Counted from the stretch's first letter, positions 46,040 through 56,421 are shown. The stretch: DNA of 64,000 nt from an uncultured Clostridia bacterium (GCA_944363035.1 CALVTS010000003.1:62001-126000); one strand, 5' to 3'. Numbers and translations are program-made. The notes: generated from the letters alone by a model not told the origin.

Positions 46040-47461
46040 TCAGATGCTCTTGTAGATGTCGATGTACTTCTTCGCCGAGACGTCCCAGCCGAAGTCCTTC
46101 TTCATGCCGTTGGAGACCACCGCCTTCCAGTTGTCCTTGTCGAAGAAGGTGCCGTACGCCCTCCACACCGCGTCCAGCATATCATAGGCGTTGTAGGTCT
46201 TGAAGGTGAATCCCACGCCCGTCTTTTCAACGGGATTGTAGGGTTCCACGGTGTCTTTGAGCCCGCCCGTCTCACGCACCACGGGCACGGAACCGTAGCG
46301 CATGGCTATCATCTGACTGAGCCCGCAGGGCTCGAACTTGGAGGGCATCAGGAAGATGTCGCTCGCGGCGTAGAGCTTGCTCGCCAGATCGCTGGAAAAT
46401 TGCAGTATCGCGCGGAATTTGGTGGGATACTGCCCTTCCACGCGCTTTATCATGTTCTCATACTTCCAGTCGCCGGTGCCCAGCACCACCATCTGCACGT
46501 CCGCGCGCATTATCTCGTCCACGACCGCCGCCACGAGGTCCATGCCCTTCTGTTCGGTGAGCCTGGTGACCATCGCGATCATGGGACGGTTTTCGTCATA
46601 TCCGAGGTCTATCATCTCGCACAGCCCCTGCTTGTTCGCCTTCTTCTTCGCATAGGAGCGGAGGGTGAAGTTCTCAAACAGGGCGCCGTCCGTCTTGGGA
46701 TCGTAACGCACGGTGTCTATGCCGTTGACCACCCCGTGCAGTTTGTATCTGCGCTCGGAAAGTATTCCCTCCAAACCGTAGGAATAGAAGGGATCCATGA
46801 TTTCGGTGGCATAGGTCTCGCTCACGGTGGTCACCGCCGAGGACGCCTCTATGCCTCCCTTCATGTAGTTGACGCACCCGTCGTTCATGACGAGGGAATG
46901 CGCCCATTCGGGGAGCCCCATGACGTCGGAGAGCAATTCCGTGCCGTACTTGCCCTGGAACTCTATGTTGTGGATGGTGAACACCGTCTTTATGTTGCGG
47001 TACTCCTCCGAGAAGCGGTAGTACACGTCAAGATAGACGGGAGTCAGCGCGGTGTGCCAGTCGTTGCAGTGCAGGATGTCGGGGAAGAACCCGATGAGAG
47101 GCAACACCTCGGGCACCGCCTTGGAGAAGAACGCGAACCTCTCCCCGTCGTCGAAGTGCCCGTAAAGCCCCCTGCGCTTGAAATAGAACTCATTGTCCAC
47201 AAAGTAGTACGTCACGCCGTCGTAGACCGCCTCGTACACCCCCGCGTACTGTCTGCGCCAGCTGAGATCCACATAGGTGGAACCCAAAAAGCGCATACCG
47301 CTCTTGTAGGAGTCGGCGATCTCTTCCTTGTAATAGGGGATGATGACGCGCGCGTCGTGTCCCAGCTTGTTGAACGCCTTGGGCAGAGCGCCCGCCACGT
47401 CTCCGAGCCCTCCCGATCTCACAAAGGGACCCGCTTCGGACGCCACAAACAAAATTTTCAT
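46040..47461 (-). CDS. glgA: glycogen synthase (ADP-glucose, GT5)
   Basis: The 473-residue enzyme adds glucose from ADP-glucose to glycogen. It begins MKILFVASEAGPFVRSGGLGDV, with the KxGGL-type loop as RSGGL, and later has HCNDWHTAL, VTRLTEQKGMDLV and MPSKFEPCGLSQMIAMRYG. The ATG at 47461 follows AAGGAGG; the longer frame is not used. It lies 88 bases after glgD. Confidence 0.96.
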   Translation of the reverse strand: MKILFVASEAGPFVRSGGLGDVAGALPKAFNKLGHDARVIIPYYKEEIADSYKSGMRFLGSTYVDLSWRRQYAGVYEAVYDGVTYYFVDNEFYFKRRGLYGHFDDGERFAFFSKAVPEVLPLIGFFPDILHCNDWHTALTPVYLDVYYRFSEEYRNIKTVFTIHNIEFQGKYGTELLSDVMGLPEWAHSLVMNDGCVNYMKGGIEASSAVTTVSETYATEIMDPFYSYGLEGILSERRYKLHGVVNGIDTVRYDPKTDGALFENFTLRSYAKKKANKQGLCEMIDLGYDENRPMIAMVTRLTEQKGMDLVAAVVDEIMRADVQMVVLGTGDWKYENMIKRVEGQYPTKFRAILQFSSDLASKLYAASDIFLMPSKFEPCGLSQMIAMRYGSVPVVRETGGLKDTVEPYNPVEKTGVGFTFKTYNAYDMLDAVWRAYGTFFDKDNWKAVVSNGMKKDFGWDVSAKKYIDIYKSI

Positions 47462-47549
47462 GCGATATTCCTCCTTTTTTCCGAGGTCTCGGCGCCCCCG
47501 CAGAGGGAGCGACGTCATTTCGCGCAGGGGCGCGGCGCGCCCTCCGCGC

Positions 47550-48665
47550 TCATATTATCTTGTTTTTGACCACGACCATGGGATAGCTCTCGTAGCCCGC
47601 GAGCCTTCTCCCCGATTGTATGATGCAGGACTTGTCCGTGATGACGTAGTCCAATTGGGCGTTTTCCATGACGATGCCGTTCTCCATGACGATGGAGTTG
47701 CGTATCACCGCGCCTTTGCCCACTTTGACGCTACGGAAGAGGATGCTGTTTTCCACCGTGCCTCCCACTTCGCAACCGTCCGCGATGATGGAATTGTGCA
47801 CATTCGCGCCCTCTTTATACTTGGTGGGGACGCTGTCCTTGACCTTGGTGAATATGGTGGAGTGCCCGTAGAAAAGATCCTCCCTGACCGCAGGATCCAA
47901 AAGATCCATGCTCCGCTTGAAATAGGTGGGGATGCGGTCTATCACGGCGACGTAGTTGTCTATCTCATAGCTCATGACATAGAGGTCTTCCAGGCTTGCG
48001 CGCACGATATCCTTCTCGAAATCGTACGCGCCGTGCGCATACGCGTTGTCGATGAGGGAGATGAGCAGATCCTTCTTGACATAATAGATGTTGAGGTTGC
48101 ACAGCTGTTTGCCCGTATCCGTGGAGACGGGGAAGCGCAGGTCGGTGATCCTCTTGTTCTTGTCCGCGGTGACCACCAGCTTGCGGGGAGTGACGTCCTC
48201 GGTGGAATAGGTGAGCATGGTGATGTCCGCGCCGCGCTCCTGATGGAACTTCGCCACTTCGTCGAAATCGATGTTGAAGGCGATGTTCGTGTTGCTGATG
48301 ACCACATAATCCTCAGAGGATTTGAGCATGAAGCCGCGCAACATATAAAGCGCCTCTATCTTGCCCTTATATACCTCGTGCGCCGCGTTGAACACGAAGG
48401 GGGGATATACGGATATACCGCTGTTTTTGCGGTTGAGGTCCCAGTCGCGCCCCTGACGGATGTGGTCCATGAGGCTGTTGTAGTTGTTTCTGGTTATTAT
48501 GCCGATCTTGGTGATGTTGGCGTGCACGAGGTTGGAGAGCACGAAGTCGATGAGGCGGTACCTGCCCGCATACGGCAGACTTGCCGTGGTGCGGTGTATC
48601 GTCAGATCGTTGAGATGGCTGTCCTCGTCGGACGCGAACAATACGGCGAGTGCGTTGTTTTTCAT
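47550..48665 (-). CDS. glgD: glucose-1-phosphate adenylyltransferase subunit GlgD
   Basis: The 371-residue protein is a GlgC paralogue: nucleotidyltransferase N-domain and left-handed beta-helix C-domain (VHNSIIADGCEVGGTVENSI). The N-terminal glycine-rich loop is degenerate (VLFASDEDSHLNDLT), so catalysis is doubtful and it probably tunes the GlgC partner, as in other Bacillota. It lies 10 bases after glgC. Confidence 0.94.
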   Translation of the reverse strand: MKNNALAVLFASDEDSHLNDLTIHRTTASLPYAGRYRLIDFVLSNLVHANITKIGIITRNNYNSLMDHIRQGRDWDLNRKNSGISVYPPFVFNAAHEVYKGKIEALYMLRGFMLKSSEDYVVISNTNIAFNIDFDEVAKFHQERGADITMLTYSTEDVTPRKLVVTADKNKRITDLRFPVSTDTGKQLCNLNIYYVKKDLLISLIDNAYAHGAYDFEKDIVRASLEDLYVMSYEIDNYVAVIDRIPTYFKRSMDLLDPAVREDLFYGHSTIFTKVKDSVPTKYKEGANVHNSIIADGCEVGGTVENSILFRSVKVGKGAVIRNSIVMENGIVMENAQLDYVITDKSCIIQSGRRLAGYESYPMVVVKNKII

Positions 48666-48675
48666 GTTCCCCTCC

Positions 48676-49881
48676 TTATCCTATCATTTCGTCCGCTCCG
48701 ACGACGGTGCCGTCGGGCAGATCGTAGCCGGGCGCGATGACGCTTATCTTCCATTCGCCGGGCTTGCAATCCGAAAGAGTCTCTCCCACCATACATCCCT
48801 TTCCGACCGTGGCGTCCCATCCCACTATGGAATAGCGCACGTCCGCGTTTTCCTCCACCACGGCGCCGGGCATGATGATGGAGCCCTCGACATAGGCGTT
48901 CTTGCCTATCGTCGCGGAGTGAGACACTATGCTGTCCTTGACGGTGCCGTGCACCACGGTGCCCTCGGAGATGAGGCAGTTCTGCACCCTGCCCGTGGGA
49001 GATATGAACTGGGGAGGTTCGGCGATGTTTCTCGCATATATCTTCCAGCTCTCATCGTCGAGGTCGAGATCCTCTTCCGAGGAGCCGCCTTTCAGCACGT
49101 CCATATTCGCCTCCCACAGAGAGGAGATGGTGCCCACGTCCTTCCAGTAGCCGTTGAACTGATAGGCGAACATCCTCTGCCCGTCCGCGATCATCTTGGG
49201 GATGATGTTTTTGCCGAAGTCGTTCTCGGACGCCTTGTTCGCCTCGTCGTCAACGAGATAGCGGCGCAGGACGCTCCAAGTGAAGACGTATATCCCCATG
49301 GAAGCCTTGTTGCTCTTGGGCTGTTTGGGCTTTTCCTCGAACTCATATATCTCGCCGTTCTTTTTCAGGTTCATGATCCCGAAGCGGCTCGCCTCCTCGA
49401 TGGGGACGTCGCGCACGGCTATCGTGCAGTCTGCGCGGTTCTTTTTGTGAGCGGCGAGCATCTCGGCGTAATCCATCTTGTAGATGTGGTCTCCCGACAG
49501 AATGAGCACATAATCGGGGTTATAGTCGTCGATAAACTCTATGTTCTGATAAATGGCGTTCGCCGTGCCCTTGTACCATTCGCCGGATTTCGCGCGCATG
49601 AACGGGGGCAGTACGAAGATGCCGCCGGACAATCTGTCCAAGTCCCAGGGCTGTCCGTTGCCGATGTACTGGTTGAGCTCGAAGGGCTGATACTGCGTCA
49701 GTACCCCCACGGTGTCTATGCCGCTGTTGATGCAGTTGGAGAGGGGGAAGTCGATGATGCGGTACTTCGCCGCAAAGGGCACGGCGGGTTTCGCCACATC
49801 CTTTGTCAGCACGCCGAGCCTGGTCCCCTGTCCGCCCGCAAGCAGCATGGCGATACATTCCTTCTTGACGGATTTCTTCAT
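48676..49881 (-). CDS. glgC: glucose-1-phosphate adenylyltransferase
   Basis: The 401-residue enzyme makes ADP-glucose, the committed step of glycogen synthesis. It has an intact [16 protein letters not shown] loop, the [11 protein letters not shown] stretch, [11 protein letters not shown] and a beta-helix C-domain. It overlaps glgB by four bases and its AAGGAGG lies inside the glgB end. Confidence 0.97.
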   Translation of the reverse strand: MKKSVKKECIAMLLAGGQGTRLGVLTKDVAKPAVPFAAKYRIIDFPLSNCINSGIDTVGVLTQYQPFELNQYIGNGQPWDLDRLSGGIFVLPPFMRAKSGEWYKGTANAIYQNIEFIDDYNPDYVLILSGDHIYKMDYAEMLAAHKKNRADCTIAVRDVPIEEASRFGIMNLKKNGEIYEFEEKPKQPKSNKASMGIYVFTWSVLRRYLVDDEANKASENDFGKNIIPKMIADGQRMFAYQFNGYWKDVGTISSLWEANMDVLKGGSSEEDLDLDDESWKIYARNIAEPPQFISPTGRVQNCLISEGTVVHGTVKDSIVSHSATIGKNAYVEGSIIMPGAVVEENADVRYSIVGWDATVGKGCMVGETLSDCKPGEWKISVIAPGYDLPDGTVVGADEMIG

Positions 49882-51770
49882 TTCTTTTCCTCCTTATTTA
49901 CGGCTCTCAGGAACATGACCGAATTGGGCGGTATGTTCAGTTTGACGGAGCAGGGATAGCCGTGCGCGGGTTTGCCCACGGCGCGGAATGACGGACGCCT
50001 CTCCTCCTCTCCGCCGTATTTTTTCAAAGCGGACGTGAGCTCCGCCTTGTATATCTTGTTTTCGGGCACGCCCATGACGTACTTGCGCCTCTCCACGGGG
50101 GAGAAGTTGACCACGCATATCACATAGTCGCCGTCCGCGGCGCGGCGGATGAAGGAGACGATATTCTGCCTGTTGTCGTCCACCACTATCCACTTGAACC
50201 CGTCGAAACTGCAATCCAGTTGCCAGAGCGCCTTGTTTTCGAGATAGTACGCGTTGAGGTCCTGTATGAATTTGCGGAAGGTGCGGTGGCGGGGATAATC
50301 CAGCAGGAACCAATCCAGTTCATGGGCGAAGTTCCACTCTATGAACTGGGCGAACTCGTTGCCCATGAAGTTGAGTTTCTTGCCGGGGTGCCCCATCATG
50401 AAGCCGTAAAACGCTTTCAGTCCCTCGAACTTCTGATCGTAGTCGCCGGGGACTTTGTTTATCATGCTGGCTTTGCCGTGCACCACCTCGTCGTGGGAGA
50501 TGGGCAGGATATAGTTTTCGGAATACGCGTAAGTGATCGCGAAAGTGAGGTCGTTGTGGTTGTCCTTTCTGAAAAAAGGATCCAGCGCGAGATAGTGGAG
50601 GCAGTCGTTCATCCACCCCATGTTCCACTTGAAGTTGAACCCGAGCCCTCCCTGATATGCGGGCAGGGTGACCATCGGGAACGCCGTGGACTCCTCCGCG
50701 ATGGTGAGAGCGCCGTGATGTTTGGTGAGTATGGCGGTGTTCATCTTCTGCAAAAACTCTTTGGCTTCCAGATTATAGTTGCCGCCGTAGATGTTGGGGG
50801 TCCACTCCCCGTCCTTTCTGCCATAGTCGAGATAGAGCATACTCGCCACCGCGTCACAGCGGATGCCGTCGATGTGGTATTCGTCAAACCAGAACATCGC
50901 CGCCGAGATGAGGAAGCTCTTGACCTCGTTCTTGCCGAAGTCGTACACCTTGGTGCCCCACTCCTTGTGCTCCCCTTTTTTGGGGTCGGCGTACTCGTAG
51001 AGCGGGGTGCCGTCAAACATCGCCAGCCCGTGTTCGTCGCGGGGGAAGTGCGCGAGCACCCAGTCCAGGATGACGCCTATCCCCGAGCGGTGACAGCGAT
51101 CCACGAATTCCATGAAATCCTTGGGAGTGCCGTAGCGGGAGGTGGGGGCGAACATCCCCGTCACCTGATAGCCCCAGCTCCCGTCAAAGGGATATTCCGT
51201 GACGGGCATAAGTTCCACATGGGTGTAGCCCATCTTTTTGAGATAGGGGATGAGCTGGTCCGCAAGCGCGGTATAACTCAGGCAGTTCCCGTCCGGATAT
51301 CTGCGCCAGCTCCCCGCGTGTATCTCGTAGATGTTCATGGGAGAGCCGTAAGGATCGCGATCCTTGCGCTCCTTCATCCACTTGCGGTCCTTCCAATGAT
51401 AACCCGTGATGTCGTAGAGTTTGGAGGCGTTGGCGGGCGCGGTCTCGAAATGCAGACCGTATGGGTCGCATTTCAGCACCGTCTTGCCCTGCTTGTCCGT
51501 GACGGCATACTTGTAGGTGTCGTACTGTTTGAGCCCGGAGATGAAGAGGGACCATATCCCCTCGTTTTCCCGCATGGGGTTCGCTTTCACGTCCCAGGCA
51601 TTGAAATCCCCGACCACCGAGACGCTTTTCGCCGCGGGAGCCCAGACAGAAAAATTCCATCCCTGAACGCCGTTTTCTACGGCGGGGACGGGCGAAAACA
51701 TCTTGTGCGCCTGATAGTTGGTGCCTTCGTGGAAAAGATAAGTTGCGTAGCTGTCCGGTGCGGAGGACAT
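49878..51770 (-). CDS. glgB: 1,4-alpha-glucan branching enzyme
   Basis: The 630-residue GH13 enzyme creates alpha-1,6 branches. It has an N-terminal CBM48 domain ([21 protein letters not shown]) and the barrel motifs [23 protein letters not shown] (nucleophile Asp), [10 protein letters not shown] (acid/base Glu) and [12 protein letters not shown]. The ATG at 51770 follows GGGGAG. It is the first gene of the operon, right behind its promoter. Confidence 0.96.
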   Translation of the reverse strand: MSSAPDSYATYLFHEGTNYQAHKMFSPVPAVENGVQGWNFSVWAPAAKSVSVVGDFNAWDVKANPMRENEGIWSLFISGLKQYDTYKYAVTDKQGKTVLKCDPYGLHFETAPANASKLYDITGYHWKDRKWMKERKDRDPYGSPMNIYEIHAGSWRRYPDGNCLSYTALADQLIPYLKKMGYTHVELMPVTEYPFDGSWGYQVTGMFAPTSRYGTPKDFMEFVDRCHRSGIGVILDWVLAHFPRDEHGLAMFDGTPLYEYADPKKGEHKEWGTKVYDFGKNEVKSFLISAAMFWFDEYHIDGIRCDAVASMLYLDYGRKDGEWTPNIYGGNYNLEAKEFLQKMNTAILTKHHGALTIAEESTAFPMVTLPAYQGGLGFNFKWNMGWMNDCLHYLALDPFFRKDNHNDLTFAITYAYSENYILPISHDEVVHGKASMINKVPGDYDQKFEGLKAFYGFMMGHPGKKLNFMGNEFAQFIEWNFAHELDWFLLDYPRHRTFRKFIQDLNAYYLENKALWQLDCSFDGFKWIVVDDNRQNIVSFIRRAADGDYVICVVNFSPVERRKYVMGVPENKIYKAELTSALKKYGGEEERRPSFRAVGKPAHGYPCSVKLNIPPNSVMFLRAVNKEEKK

Positions 51771-51809
51771 TTCACACTCCCCGAAAAGTATTTGCACTTC
51801 TGCCTTTAC

Positions 51810-51838
51810 ATTATATCAAAGTATGCGCGCGCATACAA
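51810..51838 (-). promoter_or_regulatory. promoter of the glycogen operon
   Basis: Leftward TTGTAT (51833-51838), 17 bases, TATAAT (51810-51815). The spacer contains an alternating CG run. Confidence 0.75.
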
Positions 51839-51988
51839 GAGGGAATTTGAAAAAACGTCAAAAGTGCGCGTCTTTTTGTTTTGGTTTTTCGCAAATTGTG
51901 GCTTTTTGCAAAGATTTCCCGCAAAATACGCGGACAGCGCGCAAAACCGAGGCGAGTATCGGGGATATCGGCATTTTCGGCGCGGGAT

Positions 51989-52786
51989 TCACTCCCCTCT
52001 CGCGGGCAGGGTGCGGAGGATGAGGCTGTCGAACTCCCCTCCCACGCGTTCCGCCACGCGGGCAAGCTCCTCTTTGTCTTCAAAAAACGCGCACACGGCG
52101 CTCCCGCTCCCCGTCATGACCGCGTTTTCGGCGCCGCTCTCTTCAAGCGCGCGCACGGCGCGTCCCACGTCGGGGCACAGCCTCGCCGCGGGTGCGTACA
52201 GATCGTTGAAGTACTCCCCCCTCCTCTCGGGGAGGCTCCCCTCCTCTTTCATCCGGTCGTAAAGAGCATATGCCTCTGCGGTGTCCACCCCGCCCTTCGG
52301 GAGCAGGACGAGCGCCTCTCTTGCCACATAGGGCAGATGAGTGACATCCTCTCCCCTCCCCGTCACGCGGGCTTCCCCGCCCGTCAGCATATACGGCACA
52401 TCGGAGCCGAGGGAGAGCGCGAGCTCGGCGTCCACACGTCCGCCGCTTTCCTCCGCCCACGCGAGCGCCATGCTCGCCGCCAGTGCGGAAGAACCGCCCA
52501 TCCCCTTGCCGGACGGGATGTGTTTTTCCAAAAGAAAACGGGGCTCCCCTCCGAAACGCGCCTGCAACTTCCGATATATCTCGTCAAGCAGAGGGAGGAA
52601 CTTCGCCCTCACAAAACCTTCGGGTTCGGCGAGAAAGACGAATCTCTCCCCCTCTCCGCGCACTATCTCGGCGGAATCGAAAAGGGAAAGCGTGCACACC
52701 CGCATATCCAGGGTGTGCAACCCTCCCCTTCTGCCCGTGACGGCGAGGGAGAGATTGACCTTTGCGCCCGTAGAAAACTTTTTCAC
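51989..52786 (-). CDS. ispE: 4-diphosphocytidyl-2-C-methyl-D-erythritol kinase
   Basis: The 265-residue GHMP kinase works in the MEP pathway to isoprenoid precursors. It has GAKVNLSLAVTGRR, the ATP loop IPSGKGMGGSSALAAS and the late MTGSGSAVCAFF. The reading frame begins at GTG 52786, with a poorly placed AGGGGAGGG some 18 bases upstream, so the start is uncertain. No other MEP gene is in the window. Confidence 0.9.
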   Translation of the reverse strand: MKKFSTGAKVNLSLAVTGRRGGLHTLDMRVCTLSLFDSAEIVRGEGERFVFLAEPEGFVRAKFLPLLDEIYRKLQARFGGEPRFLLEKHIPSGKGMGGSSALAASMALAWAEESGGRVDAELALSLGSDVPYMLTGGEARVTGRGEDVTHLPYVAREALVLLPKGGVDTAEAYALYDRMKEEGSLPERRGEYFNDLYAPAARLCPDVGRAVRALEESGAENAVMTGSGSAVCAFFEDKEELARVAERVGGEFDSLILRTLPARGE

Positions 52787-52867
52787 GCTCTCATATTAGC
52801 ATATCCCTCCCCTTCTTTCAAGCAAAGCGGAAAGCGGCCTCCCGCGAAAGCCAGAACAAATAATAAT

Positions 52868-52897
52868 AAAAATCCACCGGCTTGGCTGGTGGTTTTT
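52868..52897. terminator. bidirectional terminator-like hairpin
   Basis: AAAAATCCACC and GGTGGTTTTT flank an imperfect GCTTGGC loop region. A-tract and T-tract make it usable in both directions. A short AGGGC/GCCCT hairpin follows at 52904-52916. Confidence 0.6.
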
Positions 52898-53008
52898 AAT
52901 TTGAGGGCATAGCCCTTTGATGCTAGCACAGCGGAAAAACGAAGAGCGGGGCGAACTGCCGTATTTTTGCGACGCGGCGGCATGGTCAAGTCCGGGACAA
53001 AACGGGGT

Positions 53009-53034
53009 CCCCGCCGAAAGAATTTTCGGTGGGG
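53009..53034. repeat. CCCCGCCGAAAGAATTTTCGG-type hairpin, copy 1
   Basis: An imperfect hairpin, CCCC-CCGAAA with TTTCGG-GGGG; the same 21-base centre recurs at 53101. Confidence 0.7.
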
Positions 53035-53100
53035 TAAGCATCGGGGTCCCCCGCAAAGTACCGCAACGCAGTGAGGACACTTTGTGGGGTATTTTGGGGT

Positions 53101-53125
53101 CCCCGCGAAAGAATTTTCGGTGGGG
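53101..53125. repeat. same hairpin, copy 2
   Basis: CCCCGCGAAAGAATTTTCGG followed by TGGGG, one base shorter than copy 1. Both copies continue into GTAA. Confidence 0.7.
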
Positions 53126-53277
53126 TAAAATGCAAACACCTCGGATATCATCTTGATTTACATATGCTGTTGCAGGCAGGGTGTTTGAATATAGAGCATA
53201 TAAAGTCCGATGATATTGCCCAATCAACTCAAATTTACATCTATTAAATCGCTACTTAATTTGCTAAGGTACTATTC

Positions 53278-54327
53278 CTATCTTACTTTCCAGCTGCCGG
53301 TCTTATCCGAGCCGACACGTTCGATTTTGCCGATCGCTTTAAGTTTTTTGAGGTGACGGTTAATCGTCGGGACGCTGACGCCAATGGTTTGAGATAGCGT
53401 AACAGCGGTTCCTTTAGGATCCGTTAGCAAAGTATTTATTATGCGGGCATCTATGGTGTCCGCGCCGATTTTTACACTATCATTTACACTATCATTATTT
53501 GCATTTACACTATCATGCTTTGAGAGTACAAGCATATCGCGATTGCGCAGCACGTTGTCTTCACCGAGCAAAAGATTGCCGAAAAAGCGATCCAAATATT
53601 CTTGCGTGGAGAATATATTGCGGACGTAATCATTGTAGTTTGCACGCACCAGCGCATTCCTGAAATACCAAGCGTGTTCGGCAAACATATCGTTGGAAAC
53701 ATCAAAGCCAAGGGTGCGAAGATACTTTATTGCGAACACCGCAGTGGTTCTTGTGTTACCCTCGCCGAATGCGTGTATCTGCCAAATGCGTGAAACGAAG
53801 TCGGCAAAATGTTCTGCCATTTGGCGCTTTGTCAGCCCTTGATATTTGAACGCCTTTTCTTCGGCAAAATCATATTCGAGAGTTGCCATAATATTGCCGG
53901 CGCCGGCATACACGACGGTATCGCCGTTCAGCACCCATTCCGATTTCGAGATATTGTAATCGCGGATCCGGCCGGCAAATTTGTAAATGCTGTCGAACAG
54001 TCTTTTGTGAACGGAGATATATTCCACGGGACTGAATGTGAAAGTTTGTTCGGAAAGGATCTCCGTAATATGTGCGGACACCTTGTCCGCTTCCTCCGTC
54101 CTGTCGTTCGGATCGGTCAACGGCTTTGCCTCATAATAACTTTGAAGACGCTGTTTGACTTCTTCTATCGTTATATCACCGTCGATATGCTGACGGGCGT
54201 TTTCCACAAGATATTCGGACGGCGTCAATCCGTCTACTTTTTGCAGACCGATCGCCGTCTCCCATATTTCGCTTTTATACGCCTTGTCGGGCTCGCCAAT
54301 ACGCCTGTATTCTTCAAAATTATACAT
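53278..54327 (-). CDS. Fic-domain protein with antitoxin-like N-terminus and winged-helix tail
   Basis: In 349 residues the order is: an N-terminal helical segment (about 18-66, ETAIGLQKVDGLTPSEYLVE) resembling VbhA-type Fic antitoxins, a Fic core, and a C-terminal winged helix (about 300-345). The Fic motif reads HAFGEGNTRT (185-194): His, Glu, Gly, Asn and Arg193 are kept, but Gly becomes Thr192 and the final Arg of the usual motif is Ala196. Fic proteins transfer AMP or similar groups to target proteins; here the altered motif leaves the chemistry open. The gene is visibly more AT-rich than its neighbours, suggesting transfer. Confidence 0.88.
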   Translation of the reverse strand: MYNFEEYRRIGEPDKAYKSEIWETAIGLQKVDGLTPSEYLVENARQHIDGDITIEEVKQRLQSYYEAKPLTDPNDRTEEADKVSAHITEILSEQTFTFSPVEYISVHKRLFDSIYKFAGRIRDYNISKSEWVLNGDTVVYAGAGNIMATLEYDFAEEKAFKYQGLTKRQMAEHFADFVSRIWQIHAFGEGNTRTTAVFAIKYLRTLGFDVSNDMFAEHAWYFRNALVRANYNDYVRNIFSTQEYLDRFFGNLLLGEDNVLRNRDMLVLSKHDSVNANNDSVNDSVKIGADTIDARIINTLLTDPKGTAVTLSQTIGVSVPTINRHLKKLKAIGKIERVGSDKTGSWKVR

Positions 54328-54348
54328 GACTTATCCTCTGTCAATTTT

Positions 54349-54376
54349 ATTATACCATAACCCGCAGATAAAACAA
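54349..54376 (-). promoter_or_regulatory. promoter of the fic gene
   Basis: Leftward TTGTTT (54371-54376), 16 bases, TATAAT (54349-54354); AGAGGA precedes the start codon. Confidence 0.6.
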
Positions 54377-54548
54377 AACTCTTATTTCAAAGGAGCCGCA
54401 CCAATGCCGAATTATTCGATTGCGACAGTAGATTTGCGCCTGTCGTCAGTCCTACCCTCGGCGATCTCGGACACATTTTGCCGCCGCATACCCGACGCCC
54501 CGACTTGCCGACTCTCGCAACGCAACAAAACATAAACTTATCCTGGGA

Positions 54549-54579
54549 CAAAAAAACTCCGCTCCCGAAGGAGCGGAGC
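54549..54579 (-). terminator. terminator of the SGNH lipoprotein gene
   Basis: Leftward CTCCGCTCC, TTCG loop, GGAGCGGAG, then seven T. Confidence 0.9.
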
Positions 54580-54594
54580 CGTGTCGGGTCGCGC

Positions 54595-56421
54595 TCAGGC
54601 GCGTTGGGTCAACCACAGATCCAGTTTGAGGAAATCCACCTTGAGGTTGAGACGGGAACCCCCGTCCGTCCCCGAGTACTCTGAGAACACGAGGTAGGAT
54701 CGGGTGTCGGGATCGGAGGGGATGAGATACACGCCGGGATAATAGGTGCCGTCGGGATAAGTCACTCCGCCAAGGGTATAATCGCTCTCCACCACCAGCG
54801 CGAATCCGTCGGGGATGACTATGGGCGCGTCGACGTTCCCCTCGAAGAGCACGGAGGCGAGCGTCTTCAGGAACTCTTCCCTCTCTGCGGGATCGTCACA
54901 CACCACTTTGAGCCCGAGGGAGCTCTCGGCAAGCGCAAAAGCGTTGAGGATGTTGTCCGCTATGGATGTGCCGTCCTCGGGCACGAAGCCGGGCACAATG
55001 GGTTCGAGATATGTCTCGGCAAAGGAATCGATACCGCTCTCAAAGCTCTCGAGGTCGATCCCAAAGCCCTCCAACAAAGCTTCTATGCCGTTCTCCAATA
55101 TATCGTTGATCTGTGCGGGGTTTACCGCAAGTTTTATCTGCATCGTCCCGTCGTCGAACAGCGTCACCCCGGAGGCTTCGTTGTCGATAAATGTTTTTAT
55201 CGCGTTCATGAGAGTCTTCGCAATATTCATCAGCGAAGAACTGGTCCAATTTATTTCATAGGATATATCCTCCGAGACAGTCACGATATCGGTGCGTTCG
55301 GCGTAGGAATAGTCGATGTCGGTATAGTCCGCTTTCAGACCCTGCGTGGCGTCGAAGAATATCTCGGTGACCTCGGCGCAGGTCGCGGCGGCGTCTATCT
55401 CGGCGGAAACGGCGGCGACATCCGTCTGCTCCGCGAAATAGTCGGCGAGCACATTCTTGCGCATGACCTTATACCCCGCAAGCGCGGAGGAAGCCTTCGC
55501 GAGCCCCTTCTCCTCGAGTATGCCCTGGGTGAGGTCGGCAAGGACGGCGTGACCCTCGTTGGAGGGATGGATGCCGTCGGGATAAATGAGCCTTTCCGCA
55601 CGAGACCGATCGGCGTTGTAGACCTCATTGAACGCGGCGTGCCCGTCCGCGATGACGAAAGAATCCTCATAGCCCTCGGTCGCAAGCACCGTGGTGAGAG
55701 CTCTGTTCAATCTCTCGATGAGCAGATCGCCGAGATAATGCAAGCTGTCGAGAGTGATCTTGAACCCCTCTTCCGTAAGAGCGTCGCGCGTCTCCTGTTT
55801 GATGAGAGGGGTGTCAACGTCCATGATGGGGTTGTAGACGGACTGGAAGATTATGAGCGCATCCGGGTTGAGGCGTTTGAGCGCGTCCACTATGCCCTTG
55901 ATGTTTTCCACCGAGCCTACGGTCGTCACCTCACCTGCGGTGTACCCGTTCAGAACGCGATCGATGGAGGTGTATTCGCCCTTTGCCGCCTCCAAAATGA
56001 TGTTGTGCATGGTGACGGGATCCGACTCGAACGCGCCGTCCTTCCTATCCTGCAAGACGTCGTTGCCGAGGATGGAAATGTGGATGACGTCCGCCTCGGA
56101 AACGTGCAGGAGCAGAGCGCGGGCTCCGTCATAATCGAGTTCGTTTTGAAGGATAGCCAGCAGATCCTTGGTGAGATGTCCGGATACGGAATGGTTGTAA
56201 TAGACATAATCGTTGCGTCTTCCCAGCACGTTGGCGTAGGCGTATTCCTGCCTGAGCCCCAGAGGAGAGGCTCCGAGTATACCCTCCGCTATGGAGTCGC
56301 CGAGATAGACGATCTCCTTCTTGTCGGACGGAACGGGATCGTCGTTGCACGCGACGAGCGTAGCGACGCAACACGCCGTCATGACGAGCACGAGCAGCGT
56401 CAGCAAAACCTTTCTTTTCAT
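54595..56421 (-). CDS. SGNH/GDSL-hydrolase lipoprotein
   Basis: The 608-residue protein begins at ATG 56421 behind AAGGAGG. The leader ends at a lipobox-like LVAC. Residues about 35-290 are an SGNH hydrolase: block I YLGDSIAEG, block III LGNDVL and block V DGIHPSNEGH carry the Ser, Asn and Asp/His of the fold. The remaining 300 residues are unrecognised and acidic. It likely removes acyl or acetyl groups from a surface polymer or lipid. It has its own promoter and terminator. Confidence 0.85.
   Translation of the reverse strand: MKRKVLLTLLVLVMTACCVATLVACNDDPVPSDKKEIVYLGDSIAEGILGASPLGLRQEYAYANVLGRRNDYVYYNHSVSGHLTKDLLAILQNELDYDGARALLLHVSEADVIHISILGNDVLQDRKDGAFESDPVTMHNIILEAAKGEYTSIDRVLNGYTAGEVTTVGSVENIKGIVDALKRLNPDALIIFQSVYNPIMDVDTPLIKQETRDALTEEGFKITLDSLHYLGDLLIERLNRALTTVLATEGYEDSFVIADGHAAFNEVYNADRSRAERLIYPDGIHPSNEGHAVLADLTQGILEEKGLAKASSALAGYKVMRKNVLADYFAEQTDVAAVSAEIDAAATCAEVTEIFFDATQGLKADYTDIDYSYAERTDIVTVSEDISYEINWTSSSLMNIAKTLMNAIKTFIDNEASGVTLFDDGTMQIKLAVNPAQINDILENGIEALLEGFGIDLESFESGIDSFAETYLEPIVPGFVPEDGTSIADNILNAFALAESSLGLKVVCDDPAEREEFLKTLASVLFEGNVDAPIVIPDGFALVVESDYTLGGVTYPDGTYYPGVYLIPSDPDTRSYLVFSEYSGTDGGSRLNLKVDFLKLDLWLTQRA

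Larger units (their letters stand above)
52787..53277. other. hairpin-rich intergenic region, no gene seen
   Basis: This stretch contains a strong terminator-like hairpin (52868-52897), two copies of a CCCCGC...GGTGGGG hairpin (separate entries) and, between them, CCCCGCAAAGT paired with ACTTTGTGGGG (53050-53099). Overlapping leftward frames translate these hairpins and are not credible genes. Confidence 0.6.

Noticed and set aside
52783-53227. leftward frames of 122 and 143 codons next to ispE
   Set aside because: They run through several hairpins; similar peptides arise in different frames from the same repeats, which marks them as non-coding.
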